A DNA stretch of 64,000 nucleotides from Microthrixaceae bacterium (GTDB taxonomy: Bacteria; Actinomycetota; Acidimicrobiia; Acidimicrobiales; Iamiaceae): assembly GCA_016702505.1 (NCBI GenBank), contig JADJDU010000008.1:124001-188000 (forward strand), written 5' to 3'. Positions 27,025 through 35,309 of this stretch are shown here, piece after piece. Made by a program: the position numbers and the translations under genes. The stretch's first letter is position 1. Each line of letters opens with the position of its first letter. The notes beneath the pieces were generated by a model. It made no database searches. It was not told where the DNA came from and saw only the letters and a list, made by a program, of their open reading frames with translations.

Positions 27025-27121
27025 ACCCGAGCGGATAGGTCCAGTCGTCGTCGCTGCGAGGGTAATCAGACCGAGGCTTCGCCTCGATCTAGCCATGCCG
27101 CATTTATGGGTCGGCTCGCCT
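27025..27121. repeat. Dispersed intergenic repeat A, copy 2
   Basis: Matches 4173-4271, including the near-identical block of about 30 bases around GATAGGTCCAGTCGTCGTCG and the downstream ATGCCG...ATGGGTCGG.TCGCC. The hairpin is kept with changes (CGAGGC, loop of TTC/GAA depending on strand, GCCTCG). It fills the space between the universal stress protein gene and the fatty acid hydroxylase gene, both on the minus strand. Confidence 0.75.
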
Positions 27122-27122
27122 A

Positions 27123-27584
27123 TCAGCTCGCCTCCTCAGGGTGACTGGTGATGATCACCGGGCATGTGGCGTGGCGGACGATGTGGTCCGACACCGATCC
27201 GAGCAGGGCCCGGCGCAGCCCACCGTGACCCCTGGTCCCCAGGACCACGCCCCGGGCATGGACCTCCTCGGCGAAGGCCAGGATCTGGGCCCCGGGCTCG
27301 CCGGCCAGGACCCGGATCTCGACCGCGTCGAGCCCCAACTCGGAGGCCACCTCTCGGGCCAGGCGTTCGCCCTCTTCGGCATTGGCCTTCACCTGGGCGT
27401 CGAAGGCCTCAGCGGACATGACTCCGCCAGCGATGCCGGTGCCGGTGACGAGCATGGGATCGGGCTCATGGACAACTGTCAACACGATCATCGGTCCGTC
27501 GGTGCCCACCAGATCGATCCCGGCCCGCAGGGCGAGGTTCGAGTGGTGCGAGCCGTCAGCGCAGAGTAGGAGTGGTCGATCCAT
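27123..27584 (-). CDS. Universal stress protein (UspA family)
   Basis: 153 residues, one Usp domain. The first strand is PLLLCADGSHHSNLAL, and the nucleotide loop is LGTRGHGGLRRALLGSVSDHIVRHATCPV, matching the ATP-binding pattern G-x2-G-x9-G-S. It probably binds ATP and supports stress survival or dormancy. The start is the ATG at 27584, which directly precedes the conserved strand. It stands alone and is divergent from the esterase gene, with about 50 bp between starts; these must hold both promoters. Confidence 0.88.
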   Translation of the reverse strand: MDRPLLLCADGSHHSNLALRAGIDLVGTDGPMIVLTVVHEPDPMLVTGTGIAGGVMSAEAFDAQVKANAEEGERLAREVASELGLDAVEIRVLAGEPGAQILAFAEEVHARGVVLGTRGHGGLRRALLGSVSDHIVRHATCPVIITSHPEEAS

Positions 27585-27623
27585 GCCCGCACCGTACCGC
27601 CGGGCATCGACATTGGGGAGTCG

Positions 27624-27629
27624 TAGGCT
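27624..27629 (+). promoter_or_regulatory. Likely -10 box of a leaderless promoter
   Basis: TAGGCT lies 6 bp before the GTG at 27636, without a ribosome binding site. Confidence 0.4.
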
Positions 27630-27635
27630 CGCGGT

Positions 27636-28757
27636 GTGGCCACCCCCTATGGCACGGAACGCACAGTCCGGTCTCGATCGAGCTTCCCGCCACGTCGACG
27701 TCTATCGACGTCGAGGTGGTTGGTGTCGACGGTCGCAGTTGCGGTCGCTGCCCTGGGCGGTTCGTGTACCCGGAGCCAGGGGTCCGTTACGTCGACGTCG
27801 CCGGCCACCTCCACCACACCGCCGGGGGCGCTGAGTCCAGCGGTGCTCGACCTCGATGTGAGGCCGGCGGTTCGGGCGGTAGGAGACACGATCGATGGCG
27901 AGATCGTCACCGCCGATGGAAGGCCCCGCACCTACCACCTGTACGTTCCGACTTCGTTGCCCGACGACAACGTGGCGCTGCTCGTCGGTCTGCACGGAGG
28001 GCTCGGCAACGGAATGCAGTTCGGTGAGTCGTCGGGCCTGGTGGAGCTGGCCGAGGCCAACGGGTTCCTGGCCGTTTTCCCCGACGGAACGCCGATCCGC
28101 TCCAACCCAGAGCGGGCGGTGTGGAATGGGGGCGGATGTTGCGCCAGCGCGGCCGAGGACCAAAACGACGTGGACGATGTCGCCTTCATCGAAACGCTGA
28201 TCGACACCCTCTCCGCCAAGTATCGAGTCGACGACGATCGTGTGTTCGTCACCGGCCACAGCAACGGTGGGATCTTGTCAATGCGCTTGGCTTGCGAGCT
28301 GAGCTCGAAGGTCGCCGCGGTTGCGTTCCAGGCCGGAACCTTGTTCATACCCCATTGCCGCGTCGAAACCCCGGTGTCGGCGCTGGCTATCCATGGCGCC
28401 GACGACGAGAACGTGAAGCTGGAGGGAGGCGCCGGTGACCAAAGCCTGGTAGGGGTCGATTTCCCGCCGGTAAGAGATGGTCTGGCCTCTCTGGCCGAAG
28501 CCAACGGTTGCACCGGTGGGGACGAGCCCGCAGCATCACCGGCGGCCAGGCAATCAGATGTGACCGTCGAATCTTGGCGGGGCTGTCCCGAGGGTGTCGA
28601 TGTTCAGTTGATCGTTGTCGCCGGTGCCAACCACGCATGGATGGGGCACGAACAGGCCGACATCTCCGAGCGTCGACTCGGCCCGGCCTATCAGGACCTG
28701 GACGCCAGTGAGGTGGTCTGGTCCTTCCTGTCGGCCCATCCCAGGGTCGAACCCTGA
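27636..28757 (+). CDS. Secreted PHB depolymerase/feruloyl-esterase-like hydrolase (LpqC-like)
   Basis: 373 residues from GTG at 27636. A basic N-terminus and hydrophobic segment (WLVSTVAVAVAALGGSC) suggest export, possibly with Cys near residue 44 as lipid anchor. The alpha/beta hydrolase core has VGLHGGLGNG, then NGGGCCASAAEDQNDVDDVAF, the nucleophile elbow GHSNGG, an acid in IHGADDENV and the catalytic His in AGANHAWMG. This order fits the poly(3-hydroxybutyrate) depolymerase/acetylxylan-feruloyl esterase family (esterase PHB). It should hydrolyse an ester outside the membrane; the substrate is unknown. Confidence 0.8.
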   Translation: MATPYGTERTVRSRSSFPPRRRLSTSRWLVSTVAVAVAALGGSCTRSQGSVTSTSPATSTTPPGALSPAVLDLDVRPAVRAVGDTIDGEIVTADGRPRTYHLYVPTSLPDDNVALLVGLHGGLGNGMQFGESSGLVELAEANGFLAVFPDGTPIRSNPERAVWNGGGCCASAAEDQNDVDDVAFIETLIDTLSAKYRVDDDRVFVTGHSNGGILSMRLACELSSKVAAVAFQAGTLFIPHCRVETPVSALAIHGADDENVKLEGGAGDQSLVGVDFPPVRDGLASLAEANGCTGGDEPAASPAARQSDVTVESWRGCPEGVDVQLIVVAGANHAWMGHEQADISERRLGPAYQDLDASEVVWSFLSAHPRVEP

Positions 28758-28781
28758 CCCCGACGGGAACCCGCTCGATGA

Positions 28782-30165
28782 TCAGCCCGGGAGCGCTCCC
28801 ACCAGGCGGTCGACGCGGCGATCCCAACGCCTGAGGGCGGCCAGGTCGACCTGGTCGGGGAACCGGCGGGCAATGCGGCCAGCCCACTGGGCGCGGGCCA
28901 GCCGGGGCAGCATCTGGCGGGCCAGACCGGGTGCCGTCGCCAGGCGCCGGCGAGCGAGGCCATCTCGGCGGGCTCGGGGTCGAGGTTGGGCCAGCGCTGG
29001 TCGAGCCCGGCACGGGCCATCGGTTCGGTCATCAGCCCGGCGGCGACCAGGGCGGCGCGCCGCTGGTTCCCATCTCGGTGCTCAGCCGACGGAAGATGTC
29101 CGACGCCAACAAGACTCCGCCGAATTCGTGTTGAAACCCAGCCTGGTAGCGCCACAGCGTCCGCTCGTCGCCAGGGTCGGCAGCGTCGGCGACGGCGTCG
29201 GCCAGCATCGTTCCAGCGATCAGTCCGATCCCGATGCCTGACCCGTGGGCGGGGAACACCTGGCAGGCGGCGTCACCGACTAGGGCCAGCCCGGGAGCGG
29301 TGAAGCGTGGGTATGGGCGGCGAAGGGGGATTACGCCGAAGCCTCCCGAGCGCTGATAGCCGAGCCAGGGCTGGCGAGCCCGAAGTTCGCTCAACATCTT
29401 GGGGCCGGTGCCGTAGCGGCCCGTTGCAAGGCAGCCGACCAGCACCCGGGCATGGTCCAGTTCTTCGGTGACGGTAACTGCCACGGTCGAGAAGCCACCG
29501 TTGACTCCGACGGCGGTGACGGTCTGGCCCGGCCGGGCGCCGGTGGGATTCCAGAAACCGCCGGGCGCCATCGGGTCCTCGATGCTCAGGTGTACGTCGG
29601 CCGCCGAACACAGCTCTGTCGCCCCGCACCGATGGGCACCACGGGGCAAGCGCCGGTGAACGTGCTGGCGCAGCACCCCACGTCACCCCGGAGGCGTCGA
29701 CGAAGAGGGGCCTCGAAGCGGTGCGAGCCGATCGTCGGGCACCGTCAGGAGCGGTCACCTCCACCGCCTCACGCGGCCGTGGGTCACCTCGACCGACAGG
29801 TGCTCGGCCCGGTCGATGAGCACTACCCCGGCGTCTAGGGCCAGCGACCGCAGGCGCCGACCGAGGAGGCCCATGTCAGCGGTGACGGTCGGAGATCTCA
29901 ACGTCACCCCGTGCTGGCCGTCGGGACCCACGATGTGGGTCACGGCGTTGGCAGCCACCCGTTCTGGGCCCGATGGCGGCTCGATCCCGGCCCGCTCGAA
30001 CTGCCAGTCCAGAACCCCGTTGGTCCACTGAGCGCCGCCGTCCTCCGCGGCCCGTCGTTCCACCAGCGCCACGGTGAGACCCCGTCGGGCCAGTTGGTAG
30101 GCCGCGTTGGCGCCCGCGGTTCCGGCACCGACAACGACTGCGTCGATCGCCTTCACCTCGACCAC
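28782..30165 (-). pseudogene. FAD-dependent oxidoreductase, geranylgeranyl-reductase-like, with four frameshifts
   Basis: Homology runs from the start MVEVKAIDAVVVGAGTAGANAAYQLARRG (30165; FAD-binding GxGxxG) to DRRVDRLVGALPG at the stop (28782), but in several frames. Frame is lost near 29760 (after HGRVR), near 29640-29680 (between ASGVTWGAAP and CGATELCSAADVHL), near 29065 (after LSTEMG, resuming NQRRAALVAAGLMTEPM) and near 28935 (after LAGAW, resuming ATAPGLARQML). Three of the four are cured by one added base and one by removing a base. The motif GLALVGDAACQVFPAHGSGIG is intact. The family reduces prenyl chains or resembles lycopene cyclase-type flavoproteins. Either a decaying gene or a patch of poor sequence. 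Confidence 0.65.
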
Positions 30166-30182
30166 CGTCCTGATGTCCTCTG

Positions 30183-30938
30183 TCAGGCTTGGCGGGCGGC
30201 GATGGCGTCGGCCACGGCCAGCACTCGCCGGGCGTTGTCGACGTGGAGGTTCTCGATCATGCGGCCGTTGTGGGTGACCACTCCCTTGCCGGCGGCGATC
30301 GCCTCCTCAAAGGTGGCGATCAGGGTGCGGGCGTCGTCCACCGCCTCGGGGGAGGGGGCCCAGATCCGGTTGGCCGGCTCCACCTGGCTGGGGTGGATGA
30401 GCGTCTTGCCGTCGAAGCCCAGTTGGCGACCCTGTAGGCATTCGGCCTCGAACCCGGCGTCGTCCTTGATGTCGTTGTAGACGCCGTCGAGGATCACCTT
30501 GCCGGTGGCCCGGGCCGCCAGCAGGCACAGGCCGAGACCGGTGAGCAGCGGCTGGCGGCCGGGCACGTGCTCGGCGTGCAGCTCCTTGGCCAGGTCGTTG
30601 GTGCCCATCACCAGGACGGTGAGACGGTCCGACGCGGCGGCGATCTCCTCGGCGTGGAGCATGGCGATCGGCGTCTCGACCATGGCCCAGATCTTGGTGT
30701 GGTCCGGGGCGCCGCCGGCTTCCAGGCCCGCTTCGATGGCGGCCACATCGGCCACCGACGAGACCTTGGGGACCACCACCGCGGCCGGACCAGCCTGAGC
30801 AGCGGCGGCGATGTCGGCGGCATGCCACTGCGTGTCGAGCCCGTTGACCCGGATGGTCACCTCTTTGGAGCCGTAGTCACCTGACGCGGCCGCGGCGCAG
30901 ACCCGGTCTCGGGCCTCGGCCTTGGCGTCGGGGGCCAC
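30183..30938 (-). pseudogene. HpcH/HpaI (CitE-like) CoA-ester lyase lacking its N-terminus
   Basis: 251 codons: RVNGLDTQWHAADI, WAMVETPIAMLHAEEI, VMGTNDLAKEL, GVYNDIKDDAGFEAEC and GFDGKTLIHPSQVEPANRIW are characteristic of CitE-like beta subunits and malyl/citramalyl-CoA lyases. In the same frame the essential segment KGIDADALILDLEDAV lies upstream of the only usable start, after a TAG at 30987-30989. The usual first strand (RSxLxxPG) is absent in every frame. About 20 residues plus a start appear to be missing where the gene abuts the malyl-CoA lyase. As written it could not make an active barrel. It is a deletion junction or misassembly. Confidence 0.65.
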
Positions 30939-32049
30939 GGCGTCCTCGAGGTCGAGGATCAGGGCGTCGGCGTCGATGCCCTTGGCCTACCTCCAGGCCG
31001 GCGGAGCGGTAGCGCTCGGCCACGTCGGCGTCACGGGCGGCCAGTTGCCGGGCCAGGTCGACCATCACGTGGCACTGCTTGACCGAGGCGTCGTCTTCCA
31101 TCTTCCCGTCGATCATCACCGCGCCGCGGCCGTCGCCCATGGCCTCGATCACGTGCTGGGCGTGGGCCACGTCGGCCGGGTCGGGCGAGAAGACCCGCTT
31201 GGCGATGTCGATCTGCACGGGGTGCAGGCTCCAGGCGCCCACGCAGCCGAGCAGGAAGGCGTTGCGGAACTGGTCCTCGCAGGCGACCACGTCCTTGATG
31301 TCGCCGAAGGGGCCGTAGAAGGGCAAAATCCCGTTGGCAGCACAGGCGTCGACCATGCGGGCGATCGTGTAGTGCCAGAGGTCCTGCTGGTAGGTGGTGC
31401 GGGCGCTGTCGATGTCACCGTCGATCGGGTCCTGACGAACCAGGTAGCCGGGGTGACCGCCGCCGACGCGGGTGGTCTTCATGCGCCGGTTGGCGGCAAG
31501 GTCAGCGGGGCCCAGGGACAGGCCCTGCATGCGGGGGCTGGCCGAGCAGATCTCTTCGACGTTGGCGACGCCGCGGGCAGTCTCCAAGATGGCGTGGATG
31601 AGCAGAGGCCGCTCCAGCCCGGCTCGGGCTTCCAGCTGGGCCAGGATTCGGTCGACGTAGTGGATGTCCTCGGGGCCTTCGACCTTGGGGATCATGATCA
31701 CGTCGAGCTTGTCGCCGGCTTCGGTGACCAGGGTGATCAGGTCATCGAGCACCCACGGGGAGTCGAGGCTGTTGACCCGGGTCCAAAGCTGGGTGTCACC
31801 GAAGTCGTTGCTATTAGCGATCTGGACCAGCCCGTTGCGGGCCGCTTCCTTGTTCTCGGCCTTGATGGCGTCTTCCAGGTTGCCCAAGATGATGTCGACC
31901 TTGGCGGCGATGTCGGGCACCTTGGCCGCCATCTTCTCGTTGCTGGGGTCGAAGAAGTGGATCATCCGCGACGGGCGGAAGGGGATCTCCCGAACAGGGT
32001 CGGGTGCCCCGGCGGCTAGGGGGCGGAAGAAGTCCTTCGGGTTGCGCAT
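30877..32049 (-). CDS. mcl: Malyl-CoA/beta-methylmalyl-CoA lyase-like protein
   Basis: The ORF has 390 codons from the ATG at 32049 (GGAG 5 bp upstream). Residues 1 to about 353 closely follow the multifunctional lyase of the Chloroflexus 3-hydroxypropionate bicycle: FFRPLAAGAPDPVRE, DIILGNLEDAI, VIMIPKVEGPEDIHYVD, LSLGPADLAANRRMKTTRVGGGHPGY, FYGPFGDIKD, AFLLGCVGAWSLHP and VMIDGKMEDDA. It cleaves or forms malyl-CoA-type esters, linking glyoxylate with acetyl- or propionyl-CoA. The last 37 codons (QGHRRRRPDPRPRG...) are an out-of-frame read into the next lyase, so the true C-terminus, near GLEVG, has been lost or fused. Divergent from an acyl-CoA dehydrogenase. Confidence 0.8.
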   Translation of the reverse strand: MRNPKDFFRPLAAGAPDPVREIPFRPSRMIHFFDPSNEKMAAKVPDIAAKVDIILGNLEDAIKAENKEAARNGLVQIANSNDFGDTQLWTRVNSLDSPWVLDDLITLVTEAGDKLDVIMIPKVEGPEDIHYVDRILAQLEARAGLERPLLIHAILETARGVANVEEICSASPRMQGLSLGPADLAANRRMKTTRVGGGHPGYLVRQDPIDGDIDSARTTYQQDLWHYTIARMVDACAANGILPFYGPFGDIKDVVACEDQFRNAFLLGCVGAWSLHPVQIDIAKRVFSPDPADVAHAQHVIEAMGDGRGAVMIDGKMEDDASVKQCHVMVDLARQLAARDADVAERYRSAGLEVGQGHRRRRPDPRPRGRRGPRRQGRGPRPGLRRGRVR

Positions 32050-32231
32050 CGAGTCTCCAAAGACGAGCGGACAGGTAGAGCCAACCCTACGGAACCTCTC
32101 CCTTGGCCCCCCAAACGCATGAGAGGCTCCGCCATTGGGCGGAGTTGTGGGCTCGACTGCCTGCTCGCCGCAGGCGCGCTAGGCGCGGGCGAGCAACGCC
32201 ATGGCTCGACCTCTATCGGTGCCGTTGCTCT

Positions 32232-32275
32232 CCTACCGCACTCACTTGACCAGACGGTCAAGTGAGTGCGGTAGG
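32232..32275. promoter_or_regulatory. Perfect 20-bp-arm inverted repeat, probable repressor operator
   Basis: Two perfectly complementary 20-bp arms (32232-32251 and 32256-32275) are separated by AGAC. The core TTGACC-AGAC-GGTCAA looks like a TetR-family operator. It sits between the divergent mcl and acyl-CoA dehydrogenase genes, 53 bp before the GTG at 32329. A -10-like TAGGGT (32272-32277) overlaps its right end, so a bound protein could block that promoter. A transcript would also form a long hairpin. No regulator gene is adjacent. Confidence 0.6.
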
Positions 32276-32328
32276 GTTGTCGAATCACCGCTGGCAGGGG
32301 TTGCCGGCTGATGACCGGAGGTAGCGCC

Positions 32329-33570
32329 GTGTACCAGTGGACCGACGAGCAGGAGATGGTGCGTAGCGCCGCCCGCCACTTCATCGACAAGGAGATCCGC
32401 CCCCGCGTCGACGAGTTCGAACACGGCGACACTCCGCCCTATGACGTTCTCCGAAAGATGTACAAGGAGTTCGGCATCGACGTCGCCAACCGTGACCGTC
32501 ACCAGCGCCAGATCGAGTTCGAGCGCTCGGTCGCGGCTGCTGTCGCGGAAGGCAAGGAGCCGCCCGTCAAGGCCAAGCGGGATGGAGACGGCGGCACCGC
32601 GGCCCTGACCATGATCCCGATCATCGAGTTGTGCAAGGTGTGTCCCGGGATGGTCACCGCCATGGGTGTGTCGGTCGGGCTGACCTCGGCCGCCATCATG
32701 TCCAAGGGCACCATCGACCAGAAGGAACGCTGGGTCGGCGACCTTCTCACCTTGGAAAAGATCGGTGCCTGGGCAATCACCGAACCCAACTCGGGCTCGG
32801 ATGCCTTCGGTTCCATGAAGTCCACGGCCCGCCGCGACGGTGACGAGTACGTCCTCAACGGGTCCAAGACCTTCATCACCAACGGCCCCTACGCCGACAC
32901 CATCGTGTTCATCTGCAAGTTCGACGAAGGCAACGATCCCGCCGACCGCAAGATCTTGTCGTTCGTACTGGACAAGGGCACGCCCGGCCTGGAGCAGTCC
33001 AAGCCCCTCCGCAAGATGGGCATGCACTCCTCGCCCACCGGGGAACTGTTCCTCGACGACGTCCGCGTCGGCCGGGACCGCCTCATCGGCGAGACCGAGA
33101 ACCCACCCGCTGGTGGTCGAGAGGGAGCTAAGGCCACGTTCATGCAGGAGCGGTCCGGCGTGGCGGCCATGGCGCTCGGCATCATCGAAGAGTGCCTCAC
33201 CATCTCGGTGGACTACGCCAAGAATCGAGTCCAGTTCGGCCAGCCCATCGGCGACTTCCAGCTCATCCAAGACAAGTTGGCTCGCATGGAGGTGGCTCGG
33301 CTCAACGTGGAGAACCTGGTGTTCCGCACCATCGAGATGTCGGCAAACGGCCACACCATGACCTTGGCTGAGGCGTCGGCCATGAAGCTGTACTCGGCCC
33401 GCGCCGCCACCGAGGTTGCCTTGGAAGCCGTTCAGATCCTGGGCGGAAACGGGTACATGAGCGAGTTCCGGGTCGAACAGTTGGCCCGTGACGCCAAGGT
33501 CCTCCAGATCTACGCCGGCACCGACGAGATCCAGATCACCCACATCGCCAAGGACCTGCTGCGCCGTTAG
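32329..33570 (+). CDS. Acyl-CoA dehydrogenase
   Basis: 413 residues from GTG at 32329, chosen for GGAGGT 6 bp upstream; an ATG six codons earlier is poorly placed. The protein shows AWAITEPNSGSDAFGSMKSTA, LNGSKTFITNGPYADT, the helix GIIEECLTISVDYAKNRVQFGQPIGDFQLIQ and QILGGNGYMSEFRVEQLARDAKVLQIYAGTDEIQ. It uses FAD to introduce the alpha-beta double bond into acyl-CoA thioesters and passes electrons to ETF. About residues 50-85 hold an uncommon charged insertion (RHQRQIEFERSVAAAVAEGKEPP). The putative TetR operator upstream suggests induction by an acyl-CoA or similar ligand. Confidence 0.88.
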   Translation: MYQWTDEQEMVRSAARHFIDKEIRPRVDEFEHGDTPPYDVLRKMYKEFGIDVANRDRHQRQIEFERSVAAAVAEGKEPPVKAKRDGDGGTAALTMIPIIELCKVCPGMVTAMGVSVGLTSAAIMSKGTIDQKERWVGDLLTLEKIGAWAITEPNSGSDAFGSMKSTARRDGDEYVLNGSKTFITNGPYADTIVFICKFDEGNDPADRKILSFVLDKGTPGLEQSKPLRKMGMHSSPTGELFLDDVRVGRDRLIGETENPPAGGREGAKATFMQERSGVAAMALGIIEECLTISVDYAKNRVQFGQPIGDFQLIQDKLARMEVARLNVENLVFRTIEMSANGHTMTLAEASAMKLYSARAATEVALEAVQILGGNGYMSEFRVEQLARDAKVLQIYAGTDEIQITHIAKDLLRR

Positions 33571-33875
33571 CCAGGGTCCACCGAAAGGCACAGCCTTCCG
33601 GCGGAGTTCGGTAGCCGGCCTGACGGCCGACGTCTTCGCTGCTGCGACCGGCAAAGCCGATCTCCGCAGGTCAGGGGCTCCGCCACAAAGGGCTCTGCCC
33701 CCGACCCCCGCCCAGTCCTGTGACTTCAGCTCGTCAGACAGCCGAGCACTAACGGTGGCCGCCCAGAGAACCCGTTTCGCCTGGGTGACCATGGAGAATC
33801 GAGCACAACCCAAGATCGATCGGTGGATCGAGGTTTAAGAACTCGAGCGGAACAGGTCCGAACGTCCCCGATGTC
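33571..33875. other. 305-bp intergenic region, includes repeat B
   Basis: Between convergent acyl-CoA dehydrogenase genes. A GC-rich stretch at about 33676-33717 (GGGGCTCCGCCACAAAGGGC and the bases after it) can fold as a hairpin and might terminate transcription. Repeat B follows at 33755-33837. I see no protein with family character here. Confidence 0.4.
33755..33837. repeat. Dispersed intergenic repeat B, copy 1
   Basis: About 83 bp matching 62891-62972 at roughly three quarters of positions, including TGGCCGC, CAGAGA(A)CCCGT, CCTGGGTGACCA, ACCCAAG and the GATCG-rich end (TCGATCGG.GGATCGAGG). Both copies lie in noncoding spacers. Confidence 0.6.
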
Positions 33876-35024
33876 TCAAAGACCCATGGATCGGCCAACG
33901 ATCTCTTTCATGATCTCGGTGGTGCCTCCGTAGATGGTGGTGATGCGCACGTCGGCGTAGGCGCGCGCTATCGGGTACTCCAGCATGTAGCCGTAGCCGC
34001 CGTGGAGTTGTACGCAGGTGTCGACCACCCGCTTGTGGAGCTCGGTGCACCACCATTTGGCTTGGGCGGCCTCCTCGGCGGTGAGCTCACCGGCGTTCAG
34101 GGCTTCCACGCAGCGATCCACGTACACCCGGGCCAGGTCGATCTCGGTGCGCATCTCGGCCAGGCGGAACCGACTGTTCTGGAACGACCCGATGGGCTGG
34201 CCGAAGGCGGTGCGCTCCTTCACGTAGTCGAGGGTCCACCCCAGCGCCGCTTCGGCTCCGGCCACACCGGCCGCCGCTATGGACAGCCGTTCTTGGGGAA
34301 GGTTGTGCACCAGGTGCATGAACCCCTGGCCTTCGGTGCCCAACAGGTTGGCGGCCGGTACGGCCACGTCAGTGAAGAACAGTTCGGCGGTGTCCTGGCT
34401 GTGAAGGCCCACCTTCTCCAGGTTGCGTCCCCGTTCGAACCCGTCCATGCCCCGTTCTATGACCAGCAGGCTCATGCCCTTGTGGCGCTGGGTGGGGTCG
34501 GTCTTGACGGCGGTGATGATCAGGTCGGCGTTGATCCCGTTGGTGATGAAGGTCTTGGACCCGTTGACCAGGTAGGTGTCGCCGTCGCGGACCGCGGTGG
34601 TGGTCATGGAGGCGAGGTCCGAGCCGATACCGGGTTCGGTCATGGCCACCGCGGTGATCAGCTCGCCCGAGGCGATGCCGGGCAACCAGCGGTCCTTCTG
34701 TTCGGGAGTGCACAGCGACAAGAAGTACGGCAGGCAGACGTCGTTGTGCAGGGTGATGCCGAGCCCGGCCCCTCCAGCCCCGGCGGCTTGGACCTCTTCG
34801 CCGATGATCAGGTTGTAGCGGAAGTCTTCGACACCGCCCCCGCCGTGGGACTCAGGGACGTCTGTGCCCAGGAATCCGGCAGCGCCGGCCGCGGCGAAAA
34901 GCTCGCGGGGCACGATCCCGTCGCGTTCCCACTGGTCGATGTTGGGGGTGATCTCTCGGGCTACGAACTGGCGGAAGGAGTCGCGGAACATGTTGTGTTC
35001 GTCGGTGAAGATCGTGCGGCGCAT
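33876..35024 (-). CDS. Acyl-CoA dehydrogenase
   Basis: 382 residues from the ATG at 35024; the open frame upstream overlaps the riboswitch and is not coding. Motifs: FLGTDVPESHGGGG, VAMTEPGIGSDLASMTTTA, VNGSKTFITNGINADLII, TAFGQPIGSFQNSRFRLAEM and QLHGGYGYMLEYPIARAYADVRITTIYGGTTEIMKEIVGRSMG. The Glu in YGGTTEIMKE lies near the usual C-terminal catalytic-loop region. It is a FAD-dependent acyl-CoA oxidising enzyme of the medium/long-chain type. It points away from the thiamine operon and shares its roughly 285 bp upstream spacer with it. The specific chain length is unknown. Confidence 0.9.
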   Translation of the reverse strand: MRRTIFTDEHNMFRDSFRQFVAREITPNIDQWERDGIVPRELFAAAGAAGFLGTDVPESHGGGGVEDFRYNLIIGEEVQAAGAGGAGLGITLHNDVCLPYFLSLCTPEQKDRWLPGIASGELITAVAMTEPGIGSDLASMTTTAVRDGDTYLVNGSKTFITNGINADLIITAVKTDPTQRHKGMSLLVIERGMDGFERGRNLEKVGLHSQDTAELFFTDVAVPAANLLGTEGQGFMHLVHNLPQERLSIAAAGVAGAEAALGWTLDYVKERTAFGQPIGSFQNSRFRLAEMRTEIDLARVYVDRCVEALNAGELTAEEAAQAKWWCTELHKRVVDTCVQLHGGYGYMLEYPIARAYADVRITTIYGGTTEIMKEIVGRSMGL

Positions 35025-35208
35025 GGCCGCATTCTGACCCAAGGGCCACCTCCGGTGGCTGGTGGCTGGCTTCGTGGTGGTGGTTTCGGTCCGTCGGTGG
35101 TCCCGGTCTTGTGGATCGCCTGCGGCGCCTGTCTGCTGGTTCCGGGGATACAGGTGCTCGCTTCGCGGTGATGACGGGAGCGTCGGTAATGTGGGGGGTG
35201 AACTGAAC

Positions 35209-35304
35209 GCCGGGGAGCTCGAGGAGTCGGGCTGAGAGGGTGGCCACGCCTCCGGGCGACCGTCACCGACCCGTGAACCTGACCTGGGTAATGCCAGCGG
35301 AGGG
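35209..35304 (+). ncRNA. TPP riboswitch (THI element)
   Basis: The conserved thiamine-pyrophosphate aptamer pieces are present in order: CGGGGAGC, GGGCTGAGA (about 35229-35237) and then GTGAACCTGACCTGGGTAAT followed by GCCAGCGGAGGGA, ending 5 bp before the ATG at 35310. The last GGAGGGA is both part of the aptamer's closing helix and the ribosome site of the pyrophosphokinase gene. TPP binding would therefore be expected to hide the site and stop translation. Confidence 0.92.
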
Positions 35305-35309
35305 ACGCG

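Noticed and set aside
28740..28765. tRNA-like TTCGAACCC-type motif
   Set aside because: Only an isolated AGGGTCGAACCCT sits at the end of the esterase gene; no acceptor stem or anticodon arm can be drawn.
32311..32328. ATG at 32311 as start of the acyl-CoA dehydrogenase
   Set aside because: A strong GGAGGT site is six bases before the GTG at 32329, while no site precedes the ATG.
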